From contig NZ_MWMO01000006.1 in assembly GCF_002556635.1 (NCBI RefSeq), positions 124,001 to 188,000 on the forward strand: a DNA stretch of 64,000 bases, written 5' to 3'. Positions 18,647 through 27,302 of the stretch are shown piece by piece. The number at the start of each line of letters is the position of its first letter. Within the stretch, counting starts at the first letter, position 1. The position numbers and the translations under genes are program-made. The DNA is from Novosphingobium sp. PC22D. GTDB taxonomy: Bacteria; Pseudomonadota; Alphaproteobacteria; Sphingomonadales; Sphingomonadaceae. The notes beneath the pieces were generated by a model that did not search any database, was not told the origin of the DNA, and was given only the letters and a program-made list of their open reading frames with translations.

Positions 18647-20011
18647 ATGACAAGGAACTCGGAACCCTCGCTTGTGCCATCCGCGCCGCTGAACGTCGGC
18701 TGCGTTTGCATGACGCTGGATCGAGCAGCCTTAGCCGCGGCTCTGATACAGGAGACGGGCGATGCCGCGTTTTACAGCAGGTTGATCGAGTCGCGCCCCC
18801 ATCTTTTCGCCGATGTCGCAGTATTTCTTGACGCGGCCGAACTCGTCCAAATGCAGCGCATTGTCGAGGCGATCGAGGCCGTTATTCGTCATCCCGCCTA
18901 TGGCGCGGCGGTACTTGCCTGGACGCCGGCGGGCGCTGTGCGCGACTTCGGACCGAGAGGGGTTTTCATGGGATATGATTTTCACCTCGGACGCAACGGG
19001 CCGGCGCTCATTGAAATCAACACCAATGCCGGCGGGGCCATCCTGAATGCCGCGCTCGCGCGCGCCCAACGTTCTTGCTGTAGTGATGCTATCACCCCGG
19101 AATTTATGGATATGACGGCTTTCGACACGGATATTGCCGAGATGTTCGCAAAAGAATGGCGTCACCAGCACGAGACCGGATCTCCCGCGACGATCGCGAT
19201 CGTCGATGATCGTCCGGGAGAACAATATCTCTACCCGGAATTTCTCCTGATGCAGCGGTTACTGCAGCGTCATGGCCACGAGGTTTGGATCGCCGACCCG
19301 TCAGAACTGGAATATCGCGACGGCTGCCTTCGGCGAAGCGGTACGCGTATCGATCTCGTTTACAACCGATTGACGGATTTTTCGCTCGAACAACCCGAAC
19401 ATGCGGCGCTGCGCGCAGCTTATGATGATGCTTCGGTTGTCGTGACGCCCAATCCCCACAACCACGCTTTGTTTGCCGACAAACGCAATTTGACGCTCCT
19501 TTCCGATTCAACCTTGCTTGCTGAATGGGGGGTAGATCCGGCCCTGATCCGGATTCTATCCGCAGGCGTTCCAGCCACCGAACGTGTCACGCCCGATCGC
19601 ACCGATCGCTTCTGGAGCAATCGAAAGCAATTCTTTTTCAAGCCCTCGTCGGGTTTCGGCAGCCGGGCCGCCTATCGCGGAGACAAACTGACGAGAACGG
19701 TCTGGCAGGAGATTTGCCAGGGCGACTATGTGGCGCAGGCCTATGTCGCTCCAAGCGAGCGCCTTATCGAATTCGACGGCGAGAAGCAGCGGCGCAAGAT
19801 CGATGTGCGCCTCTACACTTACGAAGGGCGTATTCTCCTGGTTGCAGCGAGGCTGTACCAAGGACAGACGACGAATATGCGGACGATCGGGGGCGGCTTT
19901 GCGCCTGTCTTGCTGACAACGACAGCGGGTCTTTCAGCAGCATGCCAAATGTGCGCGAACCGGACAGAGGTTATTGTATCGCCGCCAACTCGTATGGATC
20001 GGCAGCGCTGA
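18647..20011 (+). CDS. ATP-grasp-like protein of unknown substrate
   Basis: A 454-residue soluble protein. The central and C-terminal parts look like an ATP-grasp ligase: KQFFFKPSSGFGSRAA as the nucleotide-binding lysine and loop, then RKIDVRLYTYEGRILLVAARLYQG and TNMRTIGGGFAPV as the metal and phosphate region. An earlier segment GYDFHLGRNGPALIEINTNAGG resembles the ATP-binding or amidoligase region of glutathionylspermidine- and cyanophycin-like ligases. It would therefore join a carboxylate to an amine or thiol, but the partner is not evident. ATG at 18647 has AGAGGA about 11 bases upstream. It is a single gene flanked by large gaps. Confidence 0.65.
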   Translation: MTRNSEPSLVPSAPLNVGCVCMTLDRAALAAALIQETGDAAFYSRLIESRPHLFADVAVFLDAAELVQMQRIVEAIEAVIRHPAYGAAVLAWTPAGAVRDFGPRGVFMGYDFHLGRNGPALIEINTNAGGAILNAALARAQRSCCSDAITPEFMDMTAFDTDIAEMFAKEWRHQHETGSPATIAIVDDRPGEQYLYPEFLLMQRLLQRHGHEVWIADPSELEYRDGCLRRSGTRIDLVYNRLTDFSLEQPEHAALRAAYDDASVVVTPNPHNHALFADKRNLTLLSDSTLLAEWGVDPALIRILSAGVPATERVTPDRTDRFWSNRKQFFFKPSSGFGSRAAYRGDKLTRTVWQEICQGDYVAQAYVAPSERLIEFDGEKQRRKIDVRLYTYEGRILLVAARLYQGQTTNMRTIGGGFAPVLLTTTAGLSAACQMCANRTEVIVSPPTRMDRQR

Positions 20012-20389
20012 CCACAACTTGCACTCCGAGCTGCCCCAAGCTGCCGCGCAGCGAACCTTGCGGGAACCTCACGGCGCACCAATCGAAGATTTTCCCGCAG
20101 CAGATCAAAGCAGTGGCCTTGCCCATCGGATGGCACATCTCCCGACCGGGTCTCGGCGCCTCCAATCCACTGATGTGATCTATGTGAAAATGCGGGACGA
20201 AAGGGAAGGCCTCCCTTGCTGCTCGGCCAAATTCGCCACCAAAACCAAAGGGGAGACAGGCTCAGAAAGTGATCGCGCAAAGTTCCGGAGTTCAACCTCC
20301 ATCAAAGATTCCTCCCCGTACCGGCATTAGCTCACATGGCCCCATACGGCACTGACCGCCCCCTGGGCAATTTGCAGAAGGAGCAAATG
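20012..20389. other. intergenic region upstream of the slipin gene
   Basis: No convincing gene was seen in these 378 bases. The region contains the Fnr-like box at 20292-20305 and the slipin ribosome site AAGGAG at 20378-20383. A rightward reading frame from the preceding gene ends here without family resemblance. Confidence 0.5.
20292..20305. promoter_or_regulatory. Fnr-like box upstream of the slipin gene
   Basis: TCAACCTCCATCAA has the layout of the Fnr consensus TTGAT-N4-ATCAA with a perfect right half and a degenerate left half. It continues to AAAGA on the right, as in the other boxes of this island. It lies 85 bases upstream of the slipin start. Confidence 0.5.
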
Positions 20390-21172
20390 ATGACAGCCGA
20401 TTCGATCGCCCTGACAGGCAACTCTATCGTCTGGATCGTGGGAATCGCCATCGTCGCAGTGTATTTGGCGAGCGCGATCCGTATCCTGCGCGAATATGAA
20501 CGAGCTGTGGTCTTTACCCTCGGCCGCTTCACCGGCGTCAAAGGCCCGGGGCTGATCCTCGTCTTTCCGTTCATACAGACGTTGGCCCGCGTTGACTTGC
20601 GGACAATTGTCCTCGACGTGCCAACCCAGGACCTTATTTCGCGTGACAATGTCTCAATTCACGTCAATGCCGTCATCTATTTCCATGTGGTCGACGCGGA
20701 GCGCGCCATCATCCAGGTGGAGCAGTATATCTACGCCATGAGCCAACTCGCTCAGACCACGCTGCGCTCTGTCCTCGGCAAGCACGATCTTGATGAGATG
20801 CTCGCTGAGCGCGACAAACTGAACACGGACATCCGGGCAATACTCGATGGCCAGACCGATGCCTGGGGCATCAAGGTCTCGAATGTCGAGATCAAGCACG
20901 TCGACATCGACGAATCGATGGTTCGTGCGATCGCGCGCCAGGCCGAAGCGGAGCGCGAGCGGCGCGCCAAGGTCATTAATGCCGAAGGCGAGCATCAAGC
21001 CGCGCAGAAACTGCTTGAGGCGGCAGAGATCCTTGGACGCCAGCCCGAAGCAATGCAACTACGCTATCTCTCCACGCTCAACGTCATCGCAGGTGAGCGC
21101 AGTTCCACGATCGTCTTTCCATTCCCGATGGAGTTCAAGGATTTGCTCAGGGTCGGCAAGGCGCAGGAATAG
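20390..21172 (+). CDS. slipin (SPFH/band 7 family membrane protein)
   Basis: A 260-residue stomatin-like protein. It has one N-terminal membrane helix ([19 protein letters not shown]), the stomatin start [30 protein letters not shown], the band 7 core [20 protein letters not shown], and a C-terminal coiled coil ([19 protein letters not shown]). It would scaffold membrane microdomains, often with an NfeD-like protease, but no nfeD gene is adjacent. Two consecutive ATGs exist at 20387 and 20390; AAGGAG is six bases before the second, which I chose. An Fnr-like box upstream suggests low-oxygen control. Confidence 0.92.
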   Translation: MTADSIALTGNSIVWIVGIAIVAVYLASAIRILREYERAVVFTLGRFTGVKGPGLILVFPFIQTLARVDLRTIVLDVPTQDLISRDNVSIHVNAVIYFHVVDAERAIIQVEQYIYAMSQLAQTTLRSVLGKHDLDEMLAERDKLNTDIRAILDGQTDAWGIKVSNVEIKHVDIDESMVRAIARQAEAERERRAKVINAEGEHQAAQKLLEAAEILGRQPEAMQLRYLSTLNVIAGERSSTIVFPFPMEFKDLLRVGKAQE

Positions 21173-21320
21173 CGGCTGCCCGAACGGCGCGAACGACCAA
21201 GTTGAGGCCTGCCGGTACGACCCGCCGGCACATTCGCTCGAGAGAAGGTGCCAGCCACCATGCCGGCAATGGCCGATCCTGGAGGCCTGTACGTCGCTGC
21301 CACGGCACCCATGATCCAAT

Positions 21321-21334
21321 TTGATCGGGATTAA
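21321..21334. promoter_or_regulatory. Fnr-like box upstream of the NifX-like gene
   Basis: TTGATCGGGATTAA matches nine of ten consensus positions of TTGAT-N4-ATCAA. It ends 69 bases before the start codon at 21404, a position suited to activation. Read on the other strand it has the same TTAA(C/T)-N5-TCAAA form as the other boxes. Confidence 0.6.
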
Positions 21335-21403
21335 GGATTGCAGCTTGAGACTCGTCTCATCTCTGTTCTTCCAAACCGGGAATATTTGGCAAGCGAGGAA
21401 GGG

Positions 21404-21751
21404 ATGTCACGCTCGGCTTTGACTCGTCCAGAACCGTCGGCCCGGACGGCATTGTTGGTCACGCATTCGCATGAAGGAACCGTGCTGTGCCCGTTCTTTA
21501 GCAAATGCGACGGCCTCCTCATCATCGATCCCGATAACGGCTCTCGCGAGTTCCGCGCAAGGGAGGATGACACGCCCGACGCAATGTGTGATCAGATCCT
21601 GAAAACCGGTGTTCATCGGCTCATCCTGGGTTTCATCGGCGGTCCCGCAGCCCAGAAACTCCGGGCGGCGGGGATCGACATCAGGTTGGGCTCCGGCGCG
21701 CTCGCGGTCGACGAGCTTGTGATCGGCTTTGATGATCTTCCTGCGGCATAG
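21404..21751 (+). CDS. NifB/NifX-like dinitrogenase iron-molybdenum cofactor domain protein
   Basis: A 115-residue soluble protein. The segments LLVTHSHEGTVLCPFFSKCDGLLIID, TPDAMCDQILKTGVHRLILGFIGGPAAQKLRAAGIDI and LGSGALAVDELV match the small NifX/NafY-type fold that carries Fe-Mo or other metal-sulfur clusters. No nitrogenase gene is present, so a redox or metal-handling role is more likely than nitrogen fixation. ATG at 21404 follows GAGGAAGGG; a TTG 66 bases further upstream is in frame but has no ribosome site. It has its own Fnr-like box. Confidence 0.8.
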   Translation: MSRSALTRPEPSARTALLVTHSHEGTVLCPFFSKCDGLLIIDPDNGSREFRAREDDTPDAMCDQILKTGVHRLILGFIGGPAAQKLRAAGIDIRLGSGALAVDELVIGFDDLPAA

Positions 21752-22155
21752 GCGCAGCCGGATGGCACCTGCGCTGACCAGTAGCGTGAAACGCTCAGTT
21801 TGATCCTTGATGCCCGCACTTTGGTGTCTGGACTGAGGGCCGAGGCATGTTGGTCAAAAATTTGCGGTTTGCCACCGTCTTCGACGACCGCCGGGCAGAT
21901 GCTGGTTCAGCCGGCTTGAATCGAATTACCTTTCATCCCCAAATGGCGTAGATCTGCATCTTGGTCCTTATCGCCGTCTCCGCGAAGGAATTGACAAGGC
22001 TGCGCCACATTGAGATAGACACCAGGCCGGGCGCTGAACTGGCCACCTGGCAGTTGCCCTATCGAAGGGTGCCAGAAGCGCACCAGAAAGTTTCTGGCGC
22101 AACGCCTGCAAGGCCCATGGGAAGTGCAGCCTTGCAATGTGCGAAGCGTGAGGTC
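21752..22155. other. intergenic region, no gene recognised
   Basis: A 404-base stretch between convergent genes (NifX-like and GAPDH). Short frames exist on both strands but none shows a ribosome site together with family resemblance. No strong terminator hairpin was noticed. Confidence 0.45.
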
Positions 22156-23199
22156 TCAGGACAACAGTGCGCCGATACCCAGCGCGGCGTTGGTCAAGGC
22201 GATTGAAGCGCTTGCGTCGCGTTCACGACCGGTAAGTGCACGGATCGCGTCGATGGTCTCGGGAATTACGATCGCCTGATTATCGACCATGTAGGCATAG
22301 AAGACCTCATCGCCCTGCACCGTCACCAGGTCTTCCCATAGCGCAACTTCGTAGAGGTTTTCGCGCGGCCGTCCGACGTCGGCCATCAATTCCTTGACTG
22401 TGTTAAGCGCCGTCAAACCATCGCTCATCCGAATGAGCGCAATGCGCGAAGACTGGCGGAATGCGTCGATAATCTCTTCCTTTGACGCGTTGCGCGTCAA
22501 CTGCACGGACCAGCTGTGCAGATGCGCGATGGTTTCGGGCACCTTCACGGCGATCGTCACGACATCAAGCTCGGGGTCGACCGTCCGGGCATCCGGGCCT
22601 TGATGGCTCGGTATTTCATTTTCTGGAACGAGAGTGTTCATTATCCCGCCTTTGTGGCTTTCCCATGGGTCTGTCGCGCGCCGCATGACGGTACCCCTTG
22701 CCCTTTTCAGGAGGCCGGCGTGCTTGAGAGCCGTCAAGGTGCGCACGATAGAGGTGGTATTGCAGGAGACAACCCGGGTGGCTCTCTGCCCCAGTGCGCT
22801 TTCATAGCTCGCCTCCGCTACGAACGAATGCCCGGTCACCTCGTGCTTCTCGCCGCCCTGTACGATGAACTTCACTCCCCGCGTACGGTAATGCTCGGCA
22901 TTCTGCGCTCCGATCGGCTTCGGAGTGCAGTCGACCACCACGTCGGTCTCGTTCAGGAGGTCGTCGAGCGTGCCGGACACGTCCAAGCCCGCCCTCTTCA
23001 TGGCTTCGCCGCGATCCTCGAGCGACGCAAAGAGCCTGAATCCCTTCCTAAGAGCCGTCCTCATCCGCCAGTCTGTCTCGATGTCGGCGATGCCGACAAG
23101 TTCCATGTCGTGCTGGCTCGCAACGGCGTCAGCGACTCGCTTGCCGATTACACCGTAACCGTTCAGCGCGACCCGGATCTTTCCTTGCTGTGATGCCAT
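22156..23199 (-). CDS. type II (archaeal-type) glyceraldehyde-3-phosphate dehydrogenase
   Basis: A 347-residue cytosolic enzyme that interconverts glyceraldehyde-3-phosphate and 1,3-bisphosphoglycerate using NAD(P). It is not the common bacterial GapA fold family: the order VALNGYGVIGKRVADAV (nucleotide site), DVVVDCTPKPIGAQN, KFIVQGGEKHEV, and the catalytic SCNTTSIVRT with Cys146 is that of archaeal phosphorylating GAPDH. The length matches that class (about 335-345). Its partner in the pathway, phosphoglycerate kinase, is 10 kb away. It starts with ATG at 23199 after AGGAGAAT. An imperfect Fnr-like motif with one extra base lies 32-46 bases upstream. Confidence 0.92.
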   Translation of the reverse strand: MASQQGKIRVALNGYGVIGKRVADAVASQHDMELVGIADIETDWRMRTALRKGFRLFASLEDRGEAMKRAGLDVSGTLDDLLNETDVVVDCTPKPIGAQNAEHYRTRGVKFIVQGGEKHEVTGHSFVAEASYESALGQRATRVVSCNTTSIVRTLTALKHAGLLKRARGTVMRRATDPWESHKGGIMNTLVPENEIPSHQGPDARTVDPELDVVTIAVKVPETIAHLHSWSVQLTRNASKEEIIDAFRQSSRIALIRMSDGLTALNTVKELMADVGRPRENLYEVALWEDLVTVQGDEVFYAYMVDNQAIVIPETIDAIRALTGRERDASASIALTNAALGIGALLS

Positions 23200-23607
23200 A
23201 ATTCATTCTCCTATCGCAGAACTCTTCGTATTGATGCGGATTCAAGGCGGTCGCGCCAGACCATACACGCAACGCGCTGCAATCCCGACGTCGAACAGAT
23301 TGATTTTTGGCTGCTTGCGCGGATCGTCTCGACCAGCTTTACTTGTTCAATCTCGGTGATGCTCTCCGAACTCTGGTCAGTGCGATCCCGGAGTTCATCG
23401 ACATATGCTCGAAATCGAGCTTGGTTCATGTGAACTATACTTAGTCCTCGCCGCAACAGAGCCCCCGTCCCCCGCTGTATTCGGAGCCGTTTGAACCAGC
23501 CCCAATTGAACAGCGCCAACGTCATCGGCCTCGCAGGTCGGAAATTTGCTGGTGGAATTACCATATGACGCAATCGCGACCGGGAAGAACAGGGCGTCCC
23601 AACAGGC
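23200..23607. other. intergenic region with one possible small leftward ORF
   Basis: These 408 bases separate the GAPDH gene from the DUF5676 gene. A leftward frame from the ATG at 23429 to the stop at 23211 would encode 72 residues (MNQARFRAYVDELRDRTDQ...), but no close ribosome site precedes it and I recognise no family. The upstream bases of the GAPDH gene (TTGATGCGGATTCAA at 23231-23245) resemble an Fnr box with wrong spacing. Confidence 0.4.
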
Positions 23608-23904
23608 TCAATTTTTGGACGATGCACCAAGCGGCATCATTGTTGGCCGCGGGCCCCATCTTCTGTGCAGAAAATTGTAAATCGGACAAAAGACGAGACC
23701 GGCGTAGACACCATAGAGGAAGGCCTCGACCAGGCCGAGCAGAAAACCCCACCAGGTGAGCCATTTGAAGGCGGGCAGCATCATTTCCAGAAATCCGCTC
23801 ATGCGCAGGCTTTGCGGCGTGACCAGTCCGTAAATCACGCAAACCAAAAACGTGATGGTTGTCCAGATGCCCAATGACCAAGCGACCAGTTTCGTGTTCA
23901 ACAT
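23608..23904 (-). CDS. DUF5676-like small membrane protein
   Basis: A 98-residue integral membrane protein with the family start MLNTKLVAWSLGIWTTITFLVCVIYG and a second hydrophobic stretch WGFLLGLVEAFLYGVYAGLVF. The tail is short and basic. Family members are frequently carried with metal-resistance genes; the function is unknown. ATG at 23904 has GGAG eight bases upstream. It follows the DUF2933-like gene by 55 bases on the same strand, so the two are probably co-transcribed. Confidence 0.75.
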   Translation of the reverse strand: MLNTKLVAWSLGIWTTITFLVCVIYGLVTPQSLRMSGFLEMMLPAFKWLTWWGFLLGLVEAFLYGVYAGLVFCPIYNFLHRRWGPRPTMMPLGASSKN

Positions 23905-23959
23905 CGCGCGCTCCAATTAGTTCCTCGGGGGGCGAAGACCTGCGTCCGGCGCGCGTCTC

Positions 23960-24157
23960 CTAATGCCGATGCGCCGAAGATCCATCCGCGTCGCGCCGTT
24001 CCGCTGATCCGTGATCGGTACTCCGACCGTCAGAGCGGTCGCCGCGATGCCCTCCGTGACCGCCGTGACCGCCGTGACCACCATGCCCGAACATATGCAA
24101 GGCAACAAAGGCGACACCGACTAGTACCCAAAACCAGTTCTGTAAAAGCCATTCCAT
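23960..24157 (-). CDS. DUF2933-like His-rich small membrane protein
   Basis: A 65-residue protein: a single membrane helix (WLLQNWFWVLVGVAFVALHMFG) followed by a run of GGH repeats and a polar tail ending in HRH. The repeats could bind metal ions, which is inference. Such proteins occur in heavy-metal resistance clusters. ATG at 24157 is preferred over the GTG six bases upstream, because AGGG is eight bases before it. Probably an operon with the DUF5676-like gene. Confidence 0.72.
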   Translation of the reverse strand: MEWLLQNWFWVLVGVAFVALHMFGHGGHGGHGGHGGHRGDRSDGRSTDHGSAERRDADGSSAHRH

Positions 24158-24812
24158 TGCCACTGCCCTTCATCGGTCATGCAAGCGGCACCCAAAGGTC
24201 CGGACTGATGCTCCATCTGCCGCATCTCAGTCTTCTTCGTGTGAAAACGCCACGTCCGTTTCGATCGGTCCACGATCATGCTTCGGACCTGTGTTTCTGC
24301 CCGACCCACGGATGCCTTCGCCAGCACGCGCTGTCCCCAATTGATTAACTAAAATATGCCCGCGACGTCGGACCAAATCTTTGCCTTGGGTTAAACTTCC
24401 GTGTGTCGATCAAGATCTTGGAAGCGGGTGCGGACGGGCTCAAGGGCTCGGCTACTTCGCTTTTGATGCGTCAACAGGGTAACCGCGCGATGCCCTCGGC
24501 GAGACCGGGGATGACGATGAGGACCCTCGGTTCGGACCGGGATGGCAGACTCATTCTCGTGACTGTGGCGGTGTCAGATGCGGCCATGGATGCAATCTAT
24601 TGACCGCTCTTTGCGTACCCCCCCCTTGGCGAACTCGCTAAAGAATCACTGTAATCGTTCTGCCGTCACTGCGTCTTTGGATGTTGGGTTGCCTGAAGGT
24701 GGTCAACATTGGGCGCGAGCCCCTCTCTACCTCGAGGGGTGACCGGCCCTCTCAATGAGACGCATCGGCTATGCCAATATTCGGGTTGGATTCAATGCGG
24801 GGAGACGCAGCA
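24158..24812. other. 655-bp intergenic region, no gene recognised
   Basis: Divergent spacer between the His-rich membrane protein gene (left) and the Crp/Fnr regulator (right). A 66-codon rightward frame from GTG at 24403 to 24603 has no ribosome site and no family resemblance. TTGATTAACTAAAA at 24340-24353 shares only the left half of an Fnr box. A short hairpin CCTCGAGG lies at 24731-24738. Confidence 0.4.
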
Positions 24813-25631
24813 ATGGCGAATATCATGAAGGCGCCCAGAAGCGCTCGCGTCGATTGCGAAACGTGCCAGGCCCGCGTTGACGGTCTTTGCTCCGGCTACA
24901 GCGATAGCACGGTGGAGTTTATTTCCGGGTACCGGACCAATGACCGACACCTCAAGGCGGGTCAGGATCTCCTCAACCTCGGCGAACCTTGTGACGCGAT
25001 CTTCAATCTCGTCGATGGGTGGATGTTCCGCTACACAATCCTGGCCGATGGACGGCGGCAGATTCTCGATTTCGCATTACCCGGTGCCGTACTCGGTTTT
25101 CATTCACCGCTCGGCGCGACAATATCCTTCGGTGCGCAAGCGCTGACGGATGCGGTGGTCTGCGTCATTCCGCACAATGCTCTGGGCCATTTGTCGCAGC
25201 GCCAACCAGACCTAGGTCTGCGGCTCGCCTTGCTGATGGCGCGGGAACGCAGCCTGTCATTCGATCACCTCACCAGTGTCGGCCGGCGTTCGGCACACGA
25301 ACGGATTGCCCGCCTACTGCTTGAGTTGTTTGTCCGTTCCCGGGCAGGATGGCCTGGGTACCAGATCGAGGAAATGCATTTGCCAGTGACGCAGGAGCAT
25401 ATCGGGGATGCGACAGGCTTGACCGGCGTTCACGTCAACCGGGTGCTGCGGGATCTCGGGAAGGAGGGAATCCTCAAATTCAGTTACCGGCGCCTCAGCA
25501 TCCTGGAACCCGACAAGCTGATGGACCTAGCGGGAATCGATCAGGAATTGCTGCAATCGTGGACGGGATCCGGACGAAGCGAAGCGCGCGCCCAAGGCGA
25601 CCTGGCCGGGGGATGTCGACAAGCGGCCTGA
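24813..25631 (+). CDS. Crp/Fnr-family transcription regulator with FNR-like cysteines
   Basis: A 272-residue regulator: N-terminal cyclic-nucleotide-fold domain and C-terminal winged helix (TQEHIGDATGLTGVHVNRVLRDL, residues 193-215). Cysteines 15, 18 and 26 form Cx2Cx7C and Cys117 sits in VVCVIP, matching the position of Cys122 in E. coli FNR, so an oxygen-labile [4Fe-4S] cluster is likely. The recognition helix has VHVNR where FNR has ETISR, so DNA specificity may differ. ATG at 24813 has GGGGAG about eight bases upstream; earlier in-frame ATGs at 24771 and 24795 lack one. It is the obvious candidate to read the Fnr-like boxes nearby. Confidence 0.85.
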   Translation: MANIMKAPRSARVDCETCQARVDGLCSGYSDSTVEFISGYRTNDRHLKAGQDLLNLGEPCDAIFNLVDGWMFRYTILADGRRQILDFALPGAVLGFHSPLGATISFGAQALTDAVVCVIPHNALGHLSQRQPDLGLRLALLMARERSLSFDHLTSVGRRSAHERIARLLLELFVRSRAGWPGYQIEEMHLPVTQEHIGDATGLTGVHVNRVLRDLGKEGILKFSYRRLSILEPDKLMDLAGIDQELLQSWTGSGRSEARAQGDLAGGCRQAA

Positions 25632-25806
25632 CGGCGTGGCCCGAAGCGCTCCCAGTGGAAGCCGAATATCGCTCTGGTCGGTCGCGCGAGGCTCGCTATG
25701 ATGCGTGAAGATAGCGCCCATCATCAGCCCCAAAACCTTGGGCACCCCACCAAAATCCGGACAATCCGCTACTCGGATAGCTTCCTGATTGAACCATGGG
25801 GTACAT

Positions 25807-26205
25807 CTACAGTCTGGAATTTCGCGCATCGTAAAGGCACCACCCAGCGAAGATTACGATCAGCGAGCCGGAGACCACCGAATTCCAGGTGAGAGCGGCC
25901 GACGCGCTAAAGCCTAAAGCCAATGGTGACACCACCAGCCACGCGCCCGAGAGAAGGTTTATCCATTCAGCCAAAGTGTTGAACCGGTAAAGCGCGATCG
26001 CGCAGATCACGACAACCGCGAGACCGACAACCGAAAGATTCCACATGCCGAGAATCCCGCCTGCCACCGGTACCTCGGTGACCATCGAGTGCGACAGGAG
26101 CCAGGGCGAGCCGAAGATCCACAAGCCGAGCAGCCCATTGATCCAGTCCTGCCAATGCTGCTTGCCCACCAAAGTTCTCCGACGCGTAGAGTCGCTGCCA
26201 TGCAT
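25807..26205 (-). CDS. SPW-repeat integral membrane protein
   Basis: A 132-residue membrane protein with two related halves: WQDWINGLLGLWIFGSPWLLSHS and AEWINLLSGAWLVVSPLALGFS, the SPW motif repeat. Hydrophobic stretches between them (MWNLSVVGLAVVVICAIALY, VVSGSLIVIFAGWCLYD) give about four membrane helices. The function is unknown. ATG at 26205 has AGG five bases before it. An Fnr-like box lies 41 bases upstream, consistent with low-oxygen expression. Confidence 0.8.
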   Translation of the reverse strand: MHGSDSTRRRTLVGKQHWQDWINGLLGLWIFGSPWLLSHSMVTEVPVAGGILGMWNLSVVGLAVVVICAIALYRFNTLAEWINLLSGAWLVVSPLALGFSASAALTWNSVVSGSLIVIFAGWCLYDARNSRL

Positions 26206-26807
26206 AACCTGAAGCGAATTTAGCAGTCGCCAGATGGGGCGGTCTTTGATGAATGTTAAGGGGCTGGCGTCTCGCGGGGAACTGAAGCGCCAAGGCGTGC
26301 TGGCGCGCTCTGTCTCAGAGATGGACCTCCGCTCACAGAGGCCGATCCCCTTCGCAAAAGAAGATGGGCTGCGGAGTCAACTGCGCTACCTAGTCTCGGA
26401 CGCCGCGACCCGGATGCCGAAGTGTCGATGTTTAACCTCAGTCAAGGACACTTTGCGCCAAGCGATGCCAATTTCGACTGTGGGCGGCGGTAGCCGCTGC
26501 ACATGGGAAGAGCTGCATCTGTGCTCCACAAGATCTCTTGGAAGACGCTTGGCAGTGACGCCCCGAGTCGTCCGGGAACAAGCGCACTTCTCCGCGAAAC
26601 GCCGCTCTAGATTTTCCGATCCGATCGATCTCGGGTCAGAGATAGCCGGATTGACCACTCGTGCACCTCGCGTGTTCCCGTCAATCGTCACAACATGCCG
26701 GACTTGCAGCGTTGGCACGCGCTTCCTGTATTGGCAGGGCGGTCGGACGTGAGCGCTTGTTTCATCCGGACTGGTAATTAGACCACGCCCTGCCCATGGA
26801 CTGTCAC
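26206..26807. other. about 600-bp region without a recognised gene
   Basis: Overlapping long frames exist on both strands (26234-26752 rightward and 26386-26859 leftward), but both are rich in Arg, Cys and Ser, lack ribosome sites and match no family I know. They may be remnants. The one clear element is the Fnr-like box at 26246-26259. Confidence 0.4.
26246..26259. promoter_or_regulatory. Fnr-like box upstream of the SPW-repeat gene
   Basis: TTGATGAATGTTAA; on the gene strand it reads TTAAC-N4-ATCAA and continues into AGAC, like the boxes before the oxidoreductase operon and pgk. It ends 41 bases upstream of the leftward start at 26205. Confidence 0.6.
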
Positions 26808-27038
26808 CTAACAGGGCAGCCCGCCGCTTCTGTTCAAGACGGGCCGGCTCGGCATCCACCCGATAACCCGTTCAGGCCCCCAAGCCGTGTCGAGCTGCAC
26901 ATTGACCGATTTGACGGCACAGCTCTCCGGTACGAGAGACATAGCCCCAAACAAGCTGCCCGCCGCGATAAGCCACGTGCCCGTGCTTTTTTGCTCGCCT
27001 TGTTTTTCCTCTTCGGCCTCGACGCGAAAAAGATCCAT
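26808..27038 (-). CDS. small hypothetical protein with possible Fnr-box promoter
   Basis: A 76-residue frame starting MDLFRVEAEEEKQGEQKS followed by a hydrophobic stretch (TWLIAAGSLFGAMSLV), which could be a single membrane segment. I recognise no family. Support for it being real is positional: ATG at 27038 has GAGAGG five bases upstream, and an Fnr-like box lies 65-78 bases upstream, between this gene and the divergent oxidoreductase operon. The C-terminal third looks less like coding sequence and may be altered by a frame change near 26860. Confidence 0.45.
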   Translation of the reverse strand: MDLFRVEAEEEKQGEQKSTGTWLIAAGSLFGAMSLVPESCAVKSVNVQLDTAWGPERVIGWMPSRPVLNRSGGLPC

Positions 27039-27102
27039 TTTAACCTCTCGAATGTTTCTCCAGTTACCGAATTAAGATTTCCACTGTTTGCGACGTGGGT
27101 CT

Positions 27103-27116
27103 TTAACGCGGATCAA
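27103..27116. promoter_or_regulatory. Fnr-like box between a small ORF and the pyruvate oxidoreductase operon
   Basis: TTAACGCGGATCAA has a perfect right half of the TTGAT-N4-ATCAA consensus. With its flanks (CTTTAAC, five bases, TCAAAGAC) it is the same as the pgk box outside the spacer. It lies 65 bases from the leftward small ORF and 187 bases from the rightward operon, so it could serve either. Confidence 0.6.
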
Positions 27117-27302
27117 AGACAACACCGCCGCGCTTGGCTTGATTCTGTCGGAGTGCATTTGAAGGCGTCCGCCGCGGAAATTTAGTGTGGGCTCGAAGAT
27201 ACGGGTTCATCCTCATCCCCATATGCTTCGGCATCGGCTGCCAAGCGGATCGATGAGGAGCGAATGGAAAATGGCGCGTCATAGAGAGTGGAGGATGCAT
27301 CA

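Noticed and set aside
23231..23245. TTGATGCGGATTCAA upstream of the GAPDH gene as an Fnr box
   Set aside because: The half-sites are one base too far apart for the 14-bp consensus used by the other sites.
24403..24603. 66-codon frame upstream of the Crp/Fnr regulator
   Set aside because: No ribosome site and no recognisable product.
26234..26859. Overlapping 172- and 157-codon frames in the 26-kb gap
   Set aside because: No ribosome site, unusual composition and no family likeness; treated as non-coding or decayed.
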